This document shows, one piece after another, positions 1-9,600 of a stretch of 64,000 nucleotides of DNA. Position 1 is the stretch's first letter. Every line of letters begins with the position of its first letter. Source of the stretch: Pseudomonas sp. RIT-562 (GTDB lineage Bacteria > Pseudomonadota > Gammaproteobacteria > Pseudomonadales > Pseudomonadaceae); contig NZ_JAPJIV010000006.1 in assembly GCF_026241895.1 (NCBI RefSeq), positions 186,001-250,000 on the forward strand, in the 5' to 3' direction. Under the pieces are notes generated by a model. It was given only the letters and a program-made list of their open reading frames with translations, was not told the DNA's origin and ran no database searches. The position numbers and the translations under genes are program-made.

Positions 1-128
1 GCATCGCCCGCTGGGAACTGCTGGCGCAGAAGTTGCGGGTGCTGCTGATGCCGCTGAGCACCCAAAGCGAGATGGTCGAACAACTGCGCGAGTACCTCAA
101 CCCGCAGAAACCGGGGAAAGGTCGATGA
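1..128 (+). CDS. DUF58 domain protein, C-terminal end (partial)
   Basis: Only the last 41 codons are present; the reading frame is open from the window edge to a TGA at 126-128. The peptide ends in a charged helix (IARWELLAQKLR, then LSTQSEMVEQLREYL). The assignment to DUF58 rests on context. In Pseudomonas the MoxR-ATPase/Bat operon runs moxR, DUF58, DUF4381, VWA, VWA-TPR, BatD, and the next four genes follow that order exactly. The stop overlaps the ATG of the DUF4381 gene (ATGA), so translation is probably coupled. DUF58 proteins are VWA-like and thought to work with the MoxR chaperone ATPase at the membrane. Confidence 0.75.
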   Translation, partial: IARWELLAQKLRVLLMPLSTQSEMVEQLREYLNPQKPGKGR

Positions 129-619
129 GCAGCCTCGATCAATTGCAACCGCTGATCACCCCCTCACCGATTGGTTTCTGGCCGCCGGCGCCCGGCTGGT
201 GGCTCATGTTGTTGCTGTTGCCACTGATCGGCTTCGGCCTGTGGCAGCTGCGCCGGTGGATTGTGCGCAAGCGCCCGATCGTGCGTGCCGAACAACCGCT
301 GGACCCAGTGCGCGTCGCCGCCCTGGCCGAGCTCGCCCTCATGCCCAAACCCTACGATGGCGCCCCGGCCGGCGCCTGGCTGCAGCAACTCAACGGACTG
401 CTCAAGCGTCTGTGCCGCAACCATTACCCCTACAGCCAGAGCCACACGCTCAACGGGCGCAAATGGCTGGCGTTCCTCGATAACCGTTGCCCGGCTGCCG
501 GCCTGACGCGCTGGATGGTGCTGGTCGAAGGCGCCTACAAACCCGAGTGCAAACTGGACGACAAGGCCATCGCCGGTCTGACCCAGGCCATCGACACCTG
601 GATTCGCAAACATGTTTGA
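125..619 (+). CDS. DUF4381 domain membrane protein
   Basis: A 164-residue protein with one strong hydrophobic segment near residues 24-43 (WWLMLLLLPLIGFGLWQL), followed by a basic patch and a soluble helical region. This layout and its place between DUF58 and VWA genes fit DUF4381, a small membrane component of the MoxR/Bat operon. The start ATG overlaps the upstream stop, and the 3' end overlaps the next gene by 8 bp, so the genes are one transcription and translation unit. The biochemical role is unknown; it is probably part of an envelope complex handled by MoxR. Confidence 0.85.
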   Translation: MSSLDQLQPLITPSPIGFWPPAPGWWLMLLLLPLIGFGLWQLRRWIVRKRPIVRAEQPLDPVRVAALAELALMPKPYDGAPAGAWLQQLNGLLKRLCRNHYPYSQSHTLNGRKWLAFLDNRCPAAGLTRWMVLVEGAYKPECKLDDKAIAGLTQAIDTWIRKHV

Positions 620-1691
620 GTTCGCCTGGCCGTGGATATTTGTCCTGCTGCCGCTGCCCTGGTTGATGCGGGTGGTGCTGCCCGTGGCCGACAGTGGCGA
701 GCCCGCACTGAAAGTCAGTTTCCTCAATGATCTCGAAGGCTTGGCCCGACGCCGCGCCCGGGCCAATCTTCCGGCGTGGCGCCAGCAGGCACCGTTCATT
801 CTGTTATGGCTGTTGTTGCTGATAGCGGCGGCGCGCCCGCAGTGGCTCGGCGAACCGCTGCCGATCGCCGCGAGTGGCCGGGACCTGCTGGTGGCGGTCG
901 ACGTCTCCGGCTCCATGGATTTCCCTGACATGCGCTGGCAGGACGAAGACGTCAGTCGTCTCGACCTGGTCCAGCACCTGCTGGGGGACTTCCTCGAAGG
1001 ACGCGAGGGTGATCGGGTCGGCCTGATCCTGTTTGGCAGCCAGGCCTACTTGCAGGCCCCGCTGACCTTTGACCGACGCACCGTCCGGGTGTGGCTCGAC
1101 GAGGCGCGCATTGGCATCGCCGGCAAAAACACCGCCATCGGCGATGCGATCGGCCTCGCCCTTAAACGCCTGCGCTTGCGTCCGGCCCACAGCCGCGTGC
1201 TGATCCTGGTCACGGACGGCGCCAACAATGGCGGCGAGATCGATCCACTGACTGCCGCGCGCCTGGCTGCCAACGAGGGCGTGAAGATCTACCCGATCGG
1301 CATTGGCGCCGATCCCGAGGAAAGCGGCACTGCAGGTTTCCTCGGAGTCAACCCGAGCCTGGACCTGGACGAGCCGTCCCTCAAGGCGATCGCCCAAGTC
1401 ACGGGGGGTCGCTATTTCCGCGCGCGCGACGGCCAGGAGCTGGAGGCCATCAAGGACACTCTCGATCAGCTGGAGCCGGTGACTCAGCAGCCGACCCAGG
1501 CCCGCCCCGCCCAATCGCTTTATCATTGGCCACTGGCGCTGGCCCTGGTGTTGAGCATGTTGCTGGTGGTGCGCGAACGCTGGCCGAATAACCTGCTGCA
1601 ACGCCTGTTGACCAAGGATCTGTTCATGCAATCGCCACTGCCCGACTGGCGCAAGCGACTCGAGCGCCTGCGCCTGCGGAGACGTCGATGA
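612..1691 (+). CDS. VWA domain membrane protein, BatA-like
   Basis: A 359-residue protein with two N-terminal membrane segments (about residues 4-24 and 60-77), a von Willebrand factor A domain and a C-terminal membrane segment near residues 310-325. The MIDAS metal site looks intact: D97-V-S99-G-S101, a later Thr in LTFDRRT, and the VTDGANNGG aspartate. It should therefore bind a divalent metal and a protein partner on the periplasmic side. BatA proteins accompany MoxR ATPases and have been tied to stress tolerance in other bacteria; that link is inherited from the family. It overlaps both neighbours by a few bases. Confidence 0.9.
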   Translation: MFEFAWPWIFVLLPLPWLMRVVLPVADSGEPALKVSFLNDLEGLARRRARANLPAWRQQAPFILLWLLLLIAAARPQWLGEPLPIAASGRDLLVAVDVSGSMDFPDMRWQDEDVSRLDLVQHLLGDFLEGREGDRVGLILFGSQAYLQAPLTFDRRTVRVWLDEARIGIAGKNTAIGDAIGLALKRLRLRPAHSRVLILVTDGANNGGEIDPLTAARLAANEGVKIYPIGIGADPEESGTAGFLGVNPSLDLDEPSLKAIAQVTGGRYFRARDGQELEAIKDTLDQLEPVTQQPTQARPAQSLYHWPLALALVLSMLLVVRERWPNNLLQRLLTKDLFMQSPLPDWRKRLERLRLRRRR

Positions 1692-3439
1692 GCGCGCTCT
1701 GGCCCTTCTGGTTTCGTCCTGCCTGGCTGCTGGTATTGCCGCTGCTGGCCTGGTTGCTGTGGCAGCTATGGCACCGGCAAAAACGTGCCGGGCGCTGGCA
1801 GATGATATTGCCCCCCGCCTTCCATGCGGCGCTGCTCAGCGGCGGCAGTGGACGCGACAGCAAGCTGCCCTGGGTCGCCCTGGGCCTGGCCTGGACGCTG
1901 GGACTTCTGGCCTTGCTGGGGCCAGGCTGGGAGCGCGTCGAGCAAACCAGCCAGAAGCCGGCTGACCCTCTGGTGGTGTTGCTGGAACTGACCCCGGAAA
2001 TGCTTGCCACCGACGTGTCGCCAAACCGTCTGGAACAAGCCCGGCGCAAGCTGCTCGATCTGTTGCAACATCGCAGCGATGCGCAAACCGCGATCGTCGT
2101 CTATGCCGGCAGCGCTCACACCCTGGTACCGCTGTCCGATGACCTGGCCACCAGTCGCAATCTTCTGGATGCCCTAAAGCCCTCGCTGATGCCCCAGGCC
2201 GGGCACCGCGCTGACCTGGCGGTGGCCAAGGCATTGACACTGCTCGAACAGGCCGCGCTTGGCGACGGGCGGATTCTGCTGATCGGCTCAAACCTCACCG
2301 AGCAGGAACGCCAGGGTATTCGCCAGGCACTGGGCGGTAAGTCCACGCAGTTCCTGATGCTCGGTATCGGCACCGCCGAAGGCGCGCCGATCACCCAGGA
2401 AGACGGCAGTTTCCTCAAGGACGACCAGGGCGCGATCCTCGTGCCACGGCTTGACGAGCCCAGCCTCAAGGCCTTCGCCAACGCCCTGGATGGCCGCTAT
2501 CGGCATGCTCGCCTGGCAGATACCGACCTGCGCGCCCTGGGACTGTTTGACGGCCCGCGGTCACTGCGCAATGACGGCCAGACCCTGCGCCTCGATACCT
2601 GGGCGGATCAGGGTTACTGGCTGTTATTGCCACTTCTGTTACTGGCGGCCTGCGCCGGGCGGCGCGGCTGGTTGTTCTGCCTGCCGCTGCTGTTCCTGCT
2701 GCCGCAGCCCAGCTACGCCTTCGATTTTGAAGACCTGTGGCTGCGCCCGGACCAGCAAGGCCTGCACCTGCTCAAGCAAAAACACCCAGCCGAGGCTGCG
2801 CAGCACTTCGAAGATCCGCAGTGGCAAGGTGTGGCGCTCTATGAAGCCGGCGACTACAGTGGCGCCGCCCAGCGGTTTGCCCAGGGCGACGACGCCCATG
2901 CCCACTACAATCGAGGCAATGCCCTGGCGCGCAGCGGTGAACTCGAAGCAGCGCTGGACGCCTATGAACAGGCGTTGGAACGCCAGCCGGATTTGCGTCC
3001 GGCGTTGACCAACAAGGCATTGGTGGAAGACCTGCTCAAGCAGAAAAACGCCCCGCCGCCGGTCCAATCACAGCAGGCACCGGAGGATCCGCCAGCGGCT
3101 GCCGAAGCCGAGCCGGTCCCTGGCGCAGCGACCCAGCCCACTCAGGCGACCAGCGAAGGTGAACCGCCAAACGAAGCGCCTCAGGCCAACGCCGAGCCTG
3201 GCGAGGAAGAGCCCACCACTGTGCCAAAACCCGGGACCAATGAAGTTCCCGGCAGCGAGCTGGGAGATGAGCAGCACACTATCCCGCCACTGCGCCCGAC
3301 TTCCGAGGCGATTGACGGCGAGCAACGCCAGGCCCTCGAACAATGGCTGCGCAAGATCCCGGATGACCCGGCAGAGTTACTCAGGCGTAAATTCTGGTAC
3401 GAACAGCAACAACATCAGGATCAGGGAACCACTCGATGA
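1688..3439 (+). CDS. VWA-TPR membrane protein, BatB/BatC-like fusion
   Basis: A 583-residue protein: two N-terminal membrane segments (about 10-30 and 62-79), a VWA-like domain (about 94-290), a second hydrophobic pair near 307-340, TPR repeats (about 365-460; the YNRGNALARSGELEAALDAYEQAL helix pair is clear, residues given in part) and a Pro/Glu-rich low-complexity tail with a final acidic-basic helix. The usual MIDAS DxSxS is replaced by E100-L-T-P-E104 and the TDG motif by GSN, so metal binding is doubtful. TPR and VWA parts are separate genes (BatB, BatC) in some bacteria and fused here. The start overlaps the upstream stop (ATGA). Confidence 0.88.
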   Translation: MSALWPFWFRPAWLLVLPLLAWLLWQLWHRQKRAGRWQMILPPAFHAALLSGGSGRDSKLPWVALGLAWTLGLLALLGPGWERVEQTSQKPADPLVVLLELTPEMLATDVSPNRLEQARRKLLDLLQHRSDAQTAIVVYAGSAHTLVPLSDDLATSRNLLDALKPSLMPQAGHRADLAVAKALTLLEQAALGDGRILLIGSNLTEQERQGIRQALGGKSTQFLMLGIGTAEGAPITQEDGSFLKDDQGAILVPRLDEPSLKAFANALDGRYRHARLADTDLRALGLFDGPRSLRNDGQTLRLDTWADQGYWLLLPLLLLAACAGRRGWLFCLPLLFLLPQPSYAFDFEDLWLRPDQQGLHLLKQKHPAEAAQHFEDPQWQGVALYEAGDYSGAAQRFAQGDDAHAHYNRGNALARSGELEAALDAYEQALERQPDLRPALTNKALVEDLLKQKNAPPPVQSQQAPEDPPAAAEAEPVPGAATQPTQATSEGEPPNEAPQANAEPGEEEPTTVPKPGTNEVPGSELGDEQHTIPPLRPTSEAIDGEQRQALEQWLRKIPDDPAELLRRKFWYEQQQHQDQGTTR

Positions 3440-5076
3440 ACCGCTGCACCGTCACGTTACTCGCACTGCTGTGCTGCACTGTTCAGGCCGAGGCGGCGAG
3501 CCTGGTTGCCAGCGTCGATCGCGGTCGCCTGAGCTCCGGTGAAACCGTGGAGCTGACCCTGGAATCGGACGATGTGACCCAATTCGGCAAGCCGGACCTG
3601 GCACCACTGGAGGCGTTCTTCGAAGTACGCGGTACTCGCCAGGTCAACCAGTTGAATACCCTCAACGGTGATAACCAGGCCACTACGCGCTGGATCGTCA
3701 CCCTGCTGCCGCGCCAGAACGGCAGCGTGATCATCCCGTCGTTGCAGCTCGGTGATGCGCACAGCGAGCCTCTCACCGTGCAAGTGGTCGAGAGCGAAAC
3801 CCAGGACGGCGCGAAGAAGCTGCAACCGGTGTTCCTTGAAGTCAGCCTGGACCAGACCAGCGTGTACGTGCAGGCCCAGGCGATCCTGACCTTGCGCATT
3901 TATCACTCGGTGTCGCTGTACGATGACAGTAGCCTGACGCCCTTGCAGATACCCGATGCGCGCATCGAACAATTGGGCGAGTCGCGGACCTACGAGAAAG
4001 TCATCAATGACCTGCGCCATGGCGTGATCGAGATGCGCTACGCCATCTACCCGCAACACAGCGGCGAATTGACCATCCCAGCGCAGGAGTTCAGCGCCAC
4101 GCTGGTCGATACCCAACCGGCCCAGGAAGGTGAAGCCCAGGCGCCGAAATCCGGCAAGCTGATGCGTGTGGGTTCCGCCGCGATTTTGCTCGACGTCAAG
4201 GCCAAACCCGCGACCTGGCCCGCCGACGTACCGTGGTTACCCGCGCGCAGCGTCAGCCTGAGCGAGAGCTGGAATCCACCAGCCGACCAGGCTCAGGTGG
4301 GCGATTCACTGACCCGCAGCCTGACGCTGAAAGTCGAAGGCCTGGCCAGTTCGCAACTGCCGCCGCTGCCTGCGACCGAGATCAGCGGGTTGCGCCGCTA
4401 TCCCGATCAACCGGTGCTGGCCAATCAGAACGGTGACCGCGGCCTGATCGGCAGCCGTGAGGAGCGCGAAGCCCTGGTACCGACCCGCAGCGGGGCAATC
4501 GAGTTGCCTGCGGTCGACGTGGTCTGGTGGAACACGTTCGAAGACCACCTGGAACACACCAGCCTGCCTGCACAAACCCTGCAGGTGGCAAACAATCCAA
4601 GCCTGGTGGTCGATACGCCGGCGAGCAGCCCACAAGCCGTGAGCAACGCTGACAGCGAAAGCCTGTGGTGGTGGAAACTCAGCACCTTGATCCTGGCCTG
4701 CACCACCTTCCTGGGATTCGGCCTGTGGTGGCGCGCCCGCTGGCAGCCGGCAATCCTGCGGGCGGCGCAGACTGGCCCGAGCCCGCGCACAGTGCTCGAC
4801 GAGCTCAAGCGTGCCTGCCAGGCCAACGACTCCCACGCCACCCGCCAGGCACTGGATGCCTGGGCTCGCCAACAACCGGAAACCCTGGCCGACATGGCAG
4901 CGCGCTTCGTCCCGCTGTCGGATGCCCTGGATGGGTTGAACGGCGCCTTGTACAGCGAATCCGGCCAGTATTGGCAGGGGGAGGATCTATGGCGCGCGAT
5001 CAAGGCCATCCCGGTTGCCGAGCGGACGCAAGATCCGGTGGGCGACAGTGGTCTTCCACCGCTGTACCCGAAATAA
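3436..5076 (+). CDS. BatD family protein
   Basis: A 546-residue protein with a signal peptide (MNRCTVTLLALLCCTVQA, cleavage after about residue 21), a long beta-rich periplasmic region, a membrane segment near residues 413-432 (LSTLILACTTFLGFGLWW) and a cytoplasmic helical tail. Size, topology and position as last gene of a MoxR-DUF58-VWA operon identify BatD. It is presumably the periplasmic oxygen-tolerance/BatD component of the membrane complex, though the molecular function is not established. The start codon overlaps the upstream stop. The operon ends here and repeats follow. Confidence 0.9.
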   Translation: MNRCTVTLLALLCCTVQAEAASLVASVDRGRLSSGETVELTLESDDVTQFGKPDLAPLEAFFEVRGTRQVNQLNTLNGDNQATTRWIVTLLPRQNGSVIIPSLQLGDAHSEPLTVQVVESETQDGAKKLQPVFLEVSLDQTSVYVQAQAILTLRIYHSVSLYDDSSLTPLQIPDARIEQLGESRTYEKVINDLRHGVIEMRYAIYPQHSGELTIPAQEFSATLVDTQPAQEGEAQAPKSGKLMRVGSAAILLDVKAKPATWPADVPWLPARSVSLSESWNPPADQAQVGDSLTRSLTLKVEGLASSQLPPLPATEISGLRRYPDQPVLANQNGDRGLIGSREEREALVPTRSGAIELPAVDVVWWNTFEDHLEHTSLPAQTLQVANNPSLVVDTPASSPQAVSNADSESLWWWKLSTLILACTTFLGFGLWWRARWQPAILRAAQTGPSPRTVLDELKRACQANDSHATRQALDAWARQQPETLADMAARFVPLSDALDGLNGALYSESGQYWQGEDLWRAIKAIPVAERTQDPVGDSGLPPLYPK

Positions 5077-5080
5077 CCCT

Positions 5081-5215
5081 TGTAGCACCTGGCGAAGCCT
5101 GCGTTGGGTCGCGAAGCGGCCCCAGGTTTCCGACGCACAAACTCAATCGCCTGCAACAGCGCCTGCTCCGTCCGATCGCGGCCCGAGCCGGACGCAGCCT
5201 TCGGCAGCTGCTACA
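5081..5215. repeat. Composite palindromic repeat, copy 1
   Basis: Starts TGTAGCACCTGGCGAAGCC and ends CGGCAGCTGCTACA, so its ends are inverted repeats. The interior is shared almost word for word with copies at 5233-5326 and 10923-11048, including GCGTTGGGTCGCGAAGCG and CAATCGCCTGCAACAGCGCC. This is a REPIN-like doublet with a long conserved loop. With copy 2 it fills most of the 356-base gap between batD and sbcD; the remaining 106 bases (5327-5432) must hold the sbcD promoter, which I could not place. Confidence 0.85.
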
Positions 5216-5232
5216 AGGTCAGCGCAGTTTTT

Positions 5233-5326
5233 TGTAGCAGCTGGCGAAGCCTGCGTTGGGTCGCGAAGCGCCCCCCCGGGTTTCCAATGCACAAACCCAG
5301 TCGCCTGCAACAGCGCCAGCTGCTAC
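5233..5326. repeat. Composite palindromic repeat, copy 2 (shortened)
   Basis: Begins TGTAGCAGCTGGCGAAGCC and ends CGCCAGCTGCTAC. Compared with copies 1 and 3 it lacks about 35-40 bases of the right half, between the conserved CAACAGCGCC and the terminal inverted repeat. It lies in direct orientation 17 bases after copy 1. Confidence 0.85.
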
Positions 5327-5432
5327 GGGAAAGTGTTGCCACGCACATCCAGCCTGTTTGCCAGTAAACTCTCCACCTTTCGCCGCTTTCATTGTTCACG
5401 CGGCCATCACCTTATTTTCAACGGAGTATGCC

Positions 5433-6677
5433 TTGCGTCTGTTTCACACCTCCGACTGGCATCTTGGGCAGAACCTGCACGGCCAGGAACGCGATTTCGA
5501 ACATGGCTGCTTCCTCGAATGGCTGCTGCGCCAGCTGAAGCTGGACCAGCCAGACGTGCTGCTGATTGCCGGCGATATCTTCGACACGGTCAATCCGCCG
5601 GTGAAAGCCCAGGAACGCCTCTACGACTTCATCGTCAGCGCCCATGAGCAGCAACCCAAGCTGACCATCGTGATGATCGCCGGCAACCACGATTCCGGTT
5701 CACGGATCGAACTGCCCGCGCCGTTAATGCGGCGTTTGCGCACGCATGCGCTGGGTCGTGTGCTGTGGCTCGACGACGGTCAACTCGACGCCGAGCGCCT
5801 GCTGCTGCCGCTACCGAATGCCAAGGGCAAAGTGGTTGGCTGGTGTCTTGCGCTACCCTTCCTGCGTCCGGCGGAAGTCACCGGTGCGCAGCTGGGCGAC
5901 AACTATCTGCGCGGAATTGGCCAGGTGCACGAATGGCTGATCGCTGCCGCCAACGCCAAGCGCAAGCCGGGCCAGGCACTGATCGCCATCAGCCACGCCC
6001 ACATGGCCGGGGGCTCGGTGTCCGAAGACTCCGAGCGCAGCCTGATCATCGGCAATGCCGAAGCGCTGCCGGCAAGCCTGTTCGGTCCAAGCATCAGCTA
6101 TGTGGCACTGGGGCATCTGCACAAGCCGCAGAAGGTCAATGGCGAAGAGCGAATCCGCTACAGCGGCTCGCCGATCCCCTTGTCATTCTCCGAAATCGGC
6201 TACCGGCATCAGATTCTCGACATCACCCTGGATGGCGAAACCCTGGTCAGCGTCGAACCCAAACTGATCCCCCGGGCTGTGAATCTGCAACGCATCGGTC
6301 CCGCGCCATTGGCGGAAATCCTGCTGCAACTGGCCGACTTGCCGAACATCGACCTGCTGGCCGATATCCAGCGCCAGCCGTGGCTGGAGGTGCGGGTACG
6401 CCTCGATGAGCCGCAACCCGACTTGCGTTATCAAGTGGAAACCGCCCTGCAAGGCAAGGCCGTGCGCCTGGTGCGGATCGCCGCTGAATATGCCGGCAAC
6501 GGCAGCCGCGATGGCGTCGATGACGGCACGACCTTGATCGAACTCGACCAGCTCTCACCTCAGGAACTGTTCAGCCGCGCCTGGCAGGACAACTACGGCA
6601 GTGAGGTTGACGAGCAGACGCTGAAAGACTTCGCCGAGTTATTGCACGACGTGCAGATGGAGAGCGAACAGCCATGA
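5433..6677 (+). CDS. sbcD: Exonuclease SbcD (Mre11-type nuclease)
   Basis: Nuclease subunit of the SbcCD complex, an ATP-dependent double-strand exonuclease and single-strand endonuclease that opens DNA hairpins. Metallophosphoesterase motifs are all visible: D8 and H10 in SDWHLG, the GDIFD aspartate, GNHD, SHAHMAG and GHLHK. I chose the TTG at 5433 because the family begins MRxFHTSDWHLG, an ACGGAG ribosome site lies 6 bases upstream, and no ATG fits; upstream the frame runs through repeat sequence. The product is 414 residues, near the E. coli length of 400. It overlaps sbcC by 4 bases. Confidence 0.96.
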   Translation: MRLFHTSDWHLGQNLHGQERDFEHGCFLEWLLRQLKLDQPDVLLIAGDIFDTVNPPVKAQERLYDFIVSAHEQQPKLTIVMIAGNHDSGSRIELPAPLMRRLRTHALGRVLWLDDGQLDAERLLLPLPNAKGKVVGWCLALPFLRPAEVTGAQLGDNYLRGIGQVHEWLIAAANAKRKPGQALIAISHAHMAGGSVSEDSERSLIIGNAEALPASLFGPSISYVALGHLHKPQKVNGEERIRYSGSPIPLSFSEIGYRHQILDITLDGETLVSVEPKLIPRAVNLQRIGPAPLAEILLQLADLPNIDLLADIQRQPWLEVRVRLDEPQPDLRYQVETALQGKAVRLVRIAAEYAGNGSRDGVDDGTTLIELDQLSPQELFSRAWQDNYGSEVDEQTLKDFAELLHDVQMESEQP

Positions 6678-9600
6678 AGATTCTCGCGATCCGCCTGAAG
6701 AACCTCGCCTCACTGGCCGGGCCTTTTGAAATCGACTTTACCGCTGAGCCGTTGGCCAGCGCCGGTCTGTTCGCGATCACCGGGCCGACCGGTGCCGGTA
6801 AAAGCACCTTGCTCGACGCCTTGTGCCTGGCGCTGTTCGGGGCTGTGCCTCGGCTGAGCAATGCCCAGGTGTCGGCCAAAGCGCCAGATGCCGACGGCGA
6901 GATCAGCACCGGTGACCCGCGCACGCTGCTACGCCGTGGCACCGGTGAAGGTTACGCCGAGGTCGACTTCGTCGGCATCGACGGCCGCCGTTACCGTGCT
7001 CGCTGGGAGGCTAATCGCGCCCGCGAGAAGGCCGGCGGCAAGCTGCAAGCCAGCCGCCAGAGTTTGCGTGACATCGACCTGGATCAACTGCTAGCCAGTC
7101 AGAAAGTTGAATTCAAAACCCAGCTCGAATCCGTACTGGGCCTGAACTTTGAGCAATTCACCCGCGCGGTGCTGCTGGCCCAGAGTGAATTCAGTGCGTT
7201 CCTCAAGGCTAACGACAACGAACGTAGCGAACTGCTGGAAAAACTCACCGACACCGCACTCTATACGCGCCTCGGTCGCCGGGCGTTCGACAAAACCAAA
7301 GAGGCTCGCGAAACCCACAAGCTGTTGCAGGACCAGGCCACTGGCGTGACGCCGTTGTCGCCAGAAGCTCGGGCGGAACTCGATGAACGCTTCAGCGAGG
7401 CTCAGCAACAACTCAAGACCCAGCAAGCGCAACTCAAGCAACTAGAACTGCAACACACCTGGCTCAAGGACTTGCGCCAGTTGCAGGACGAGCAGCAGAG
7501 CGCCACCGAGCAACTGCAATCGGCCCAGCAGCGTTGGGAAGGTCTGGCCGGCGAACGTTTGAAGCTGACTCGCCTGGAGCAACTGGCCCCGCAACGGCAC
7601 CAGTTCGCCCGCAAGACTGAACTCACTGCCCAGCTGACACCGCTGGCCGCGCAGATTCAGCAGCACACCCGACAGCAAACCGAACTGAATGAGCGCCAGG
7701 CGCAACTCGAACACTGCCTGAGCGCTGCGCAGACCGCGCTCGTCGAAGCCCAAAGCCTGCACACCACCAGCGCTCCATTGCTGCGTCAGGCCTTCGAAGA
7801 GCAAAGCACCCTCGCTCGTCTGGTCAAGGACGCCAGTCTCAGTGCCGACCTCAAGCAGCAGGCGGAACTGGCCTGCACACACGGCCAACACACGATTCAA
7901 GGTTTGCTCGACCAACAGAAACAGGTCGCCGAACGTTTGCAGCGGATTGCCGAGGAGCTTGAGCAAAGCACCCCTCTGGCGCCCTTGAGCGATGCCTGGA
8001 ACGCCTACCGTGATCGCCTGCAACAGCTGATGCTGATCGGCAATCGCCTGAACAAGGGCCAGGCCGAACTGGCCGCCCTGGAACAGAGCGCCGCTCGCGC
8101 TGCCGAGGACCTGTCCACTCAGCGCCAGAGCCTCGAAGTGCTGTACAAGGAGGCCGGCGCCGAACCGGAAGCGGTGGCCGAGCAGATTCAGATTCTCGGG
8201 AGTCTATTGCAGGACAACCGCAAGCAGCAGCGTGCTTTTGAGGAACTGACGCGCCTGTGGGCCAGTCAGCAGGAACTGGACAAGCGCGCCTCCGAACTCC
8301 AGCAGCGCCAGCTCACCGCTCAGCAAGAACGAGAACGTCTGACCCAGGACGGCGTGAAAGCCAAGAATGAATTGGTCGTTGCCGAACAGACCCTGACCGT
8401 CACCCGCGAACTGCTGGAACGCCAGCGCCTGGCCCGCAGCGCCAGCGTCGAAGAACTGCGCGAGCAGTTGCAGGACGATCAGCCGTGCCCGGTCTGTGGC
8501 AGCCCCGACCATCCCTATCATCAGCCCGAAGCCCTGCTGCAAAGCCTTGGCCGGCATGATGAAAGCGAACAGGCCAACGCACAAAAAACCGTCGACCTGC
8601 TGAAAGAAAGGCTCACTGAACTGCGCGCTGAAGTGGGCGGCGTGATTGCGCAGCAAAAGGAATTGCTGCAACAACAAGAACACCTCGCGATCCAGCAACA
8701 GAGCCTGGCACCGAGCCTTGAAGCACATCCGTTATCTGCGCAGTTGCTCACGCAAGATGCGGCTAAACGCGATGCCTGGCTGGTGCAGCAAAACAACCAG
8801 TTGAACCAAAGCATCACTCAGGACGAACAACGGCAGACCGCCCTGCTCTCCCTGCAACAGGACGCTGCGCGCCTTCAACAGCAACTGCGTAGCGCTGAAA
8901 CGGCGAGCCAGCAAGCGTCCCAGCACCTGGCAAACCAGCAACGTGAGTTGCGCAGCGATCGCCAGCGTCTGGACGAAGAGCTGACGGCGTTCAGCACCCT
9001 GCTCCCGGCCGACACGCTGCAAGCGCTGCGCAACGAACCGGCCGCGACCTTCATGCAATTGGACCGGCAGATCAGCCAGCGCCTGGAACAACTCGACCAG
9101 CAACGCGATGAACTCAGCGAACAGCAACAGCGGCAGCAGACGCTGGAAAAAGAACAGGACCGCCAACTGACTCGCCTCCAGCAGTTGGAAACGGCTCGCC
9201 AGCAGTTCACCACCCTCGCCGACCAGCAACAAGCCTGCCAGCAAAAACTCGCGCAATTGCTCGGCGAACACGCCAGCGCCGAGCAGTGGCAGCAGCAACT
9301 GGATCAAGCCGTCGAACAAGCGCGCAATGCTGAAGCGACGGCCAATCAGGAACTGCAAGCCGTGCGTACGCGGCTGGTGCAGCTGGGCGCCGAACTCAAG
9401 GCCCAGCAGGAACGTTCCCAGGCACTGGACACCGAAGATCGCGAGCTGAGCGGCAAGATTGCCGACTGGCGCGCATTGCATCCGGAACTGGATGACGGTG
9501 GCCTGGAAGATCTGCTGAGTGTCGACGACCAGCAGGTCAGCGAACTGCGTCAGCAATTGCAGCAAAGCGAAAAAGCCATTGAACAGACCAAGGTTCTGTT

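Noticed and set aside
5015..5647. Open frames running through the repeats between batD and sbcD
   Set aside because: They repeat the same peptide (SLRWVAKRPPGF-like) because they translate the composite repeat; no ribosome site or conserved product.
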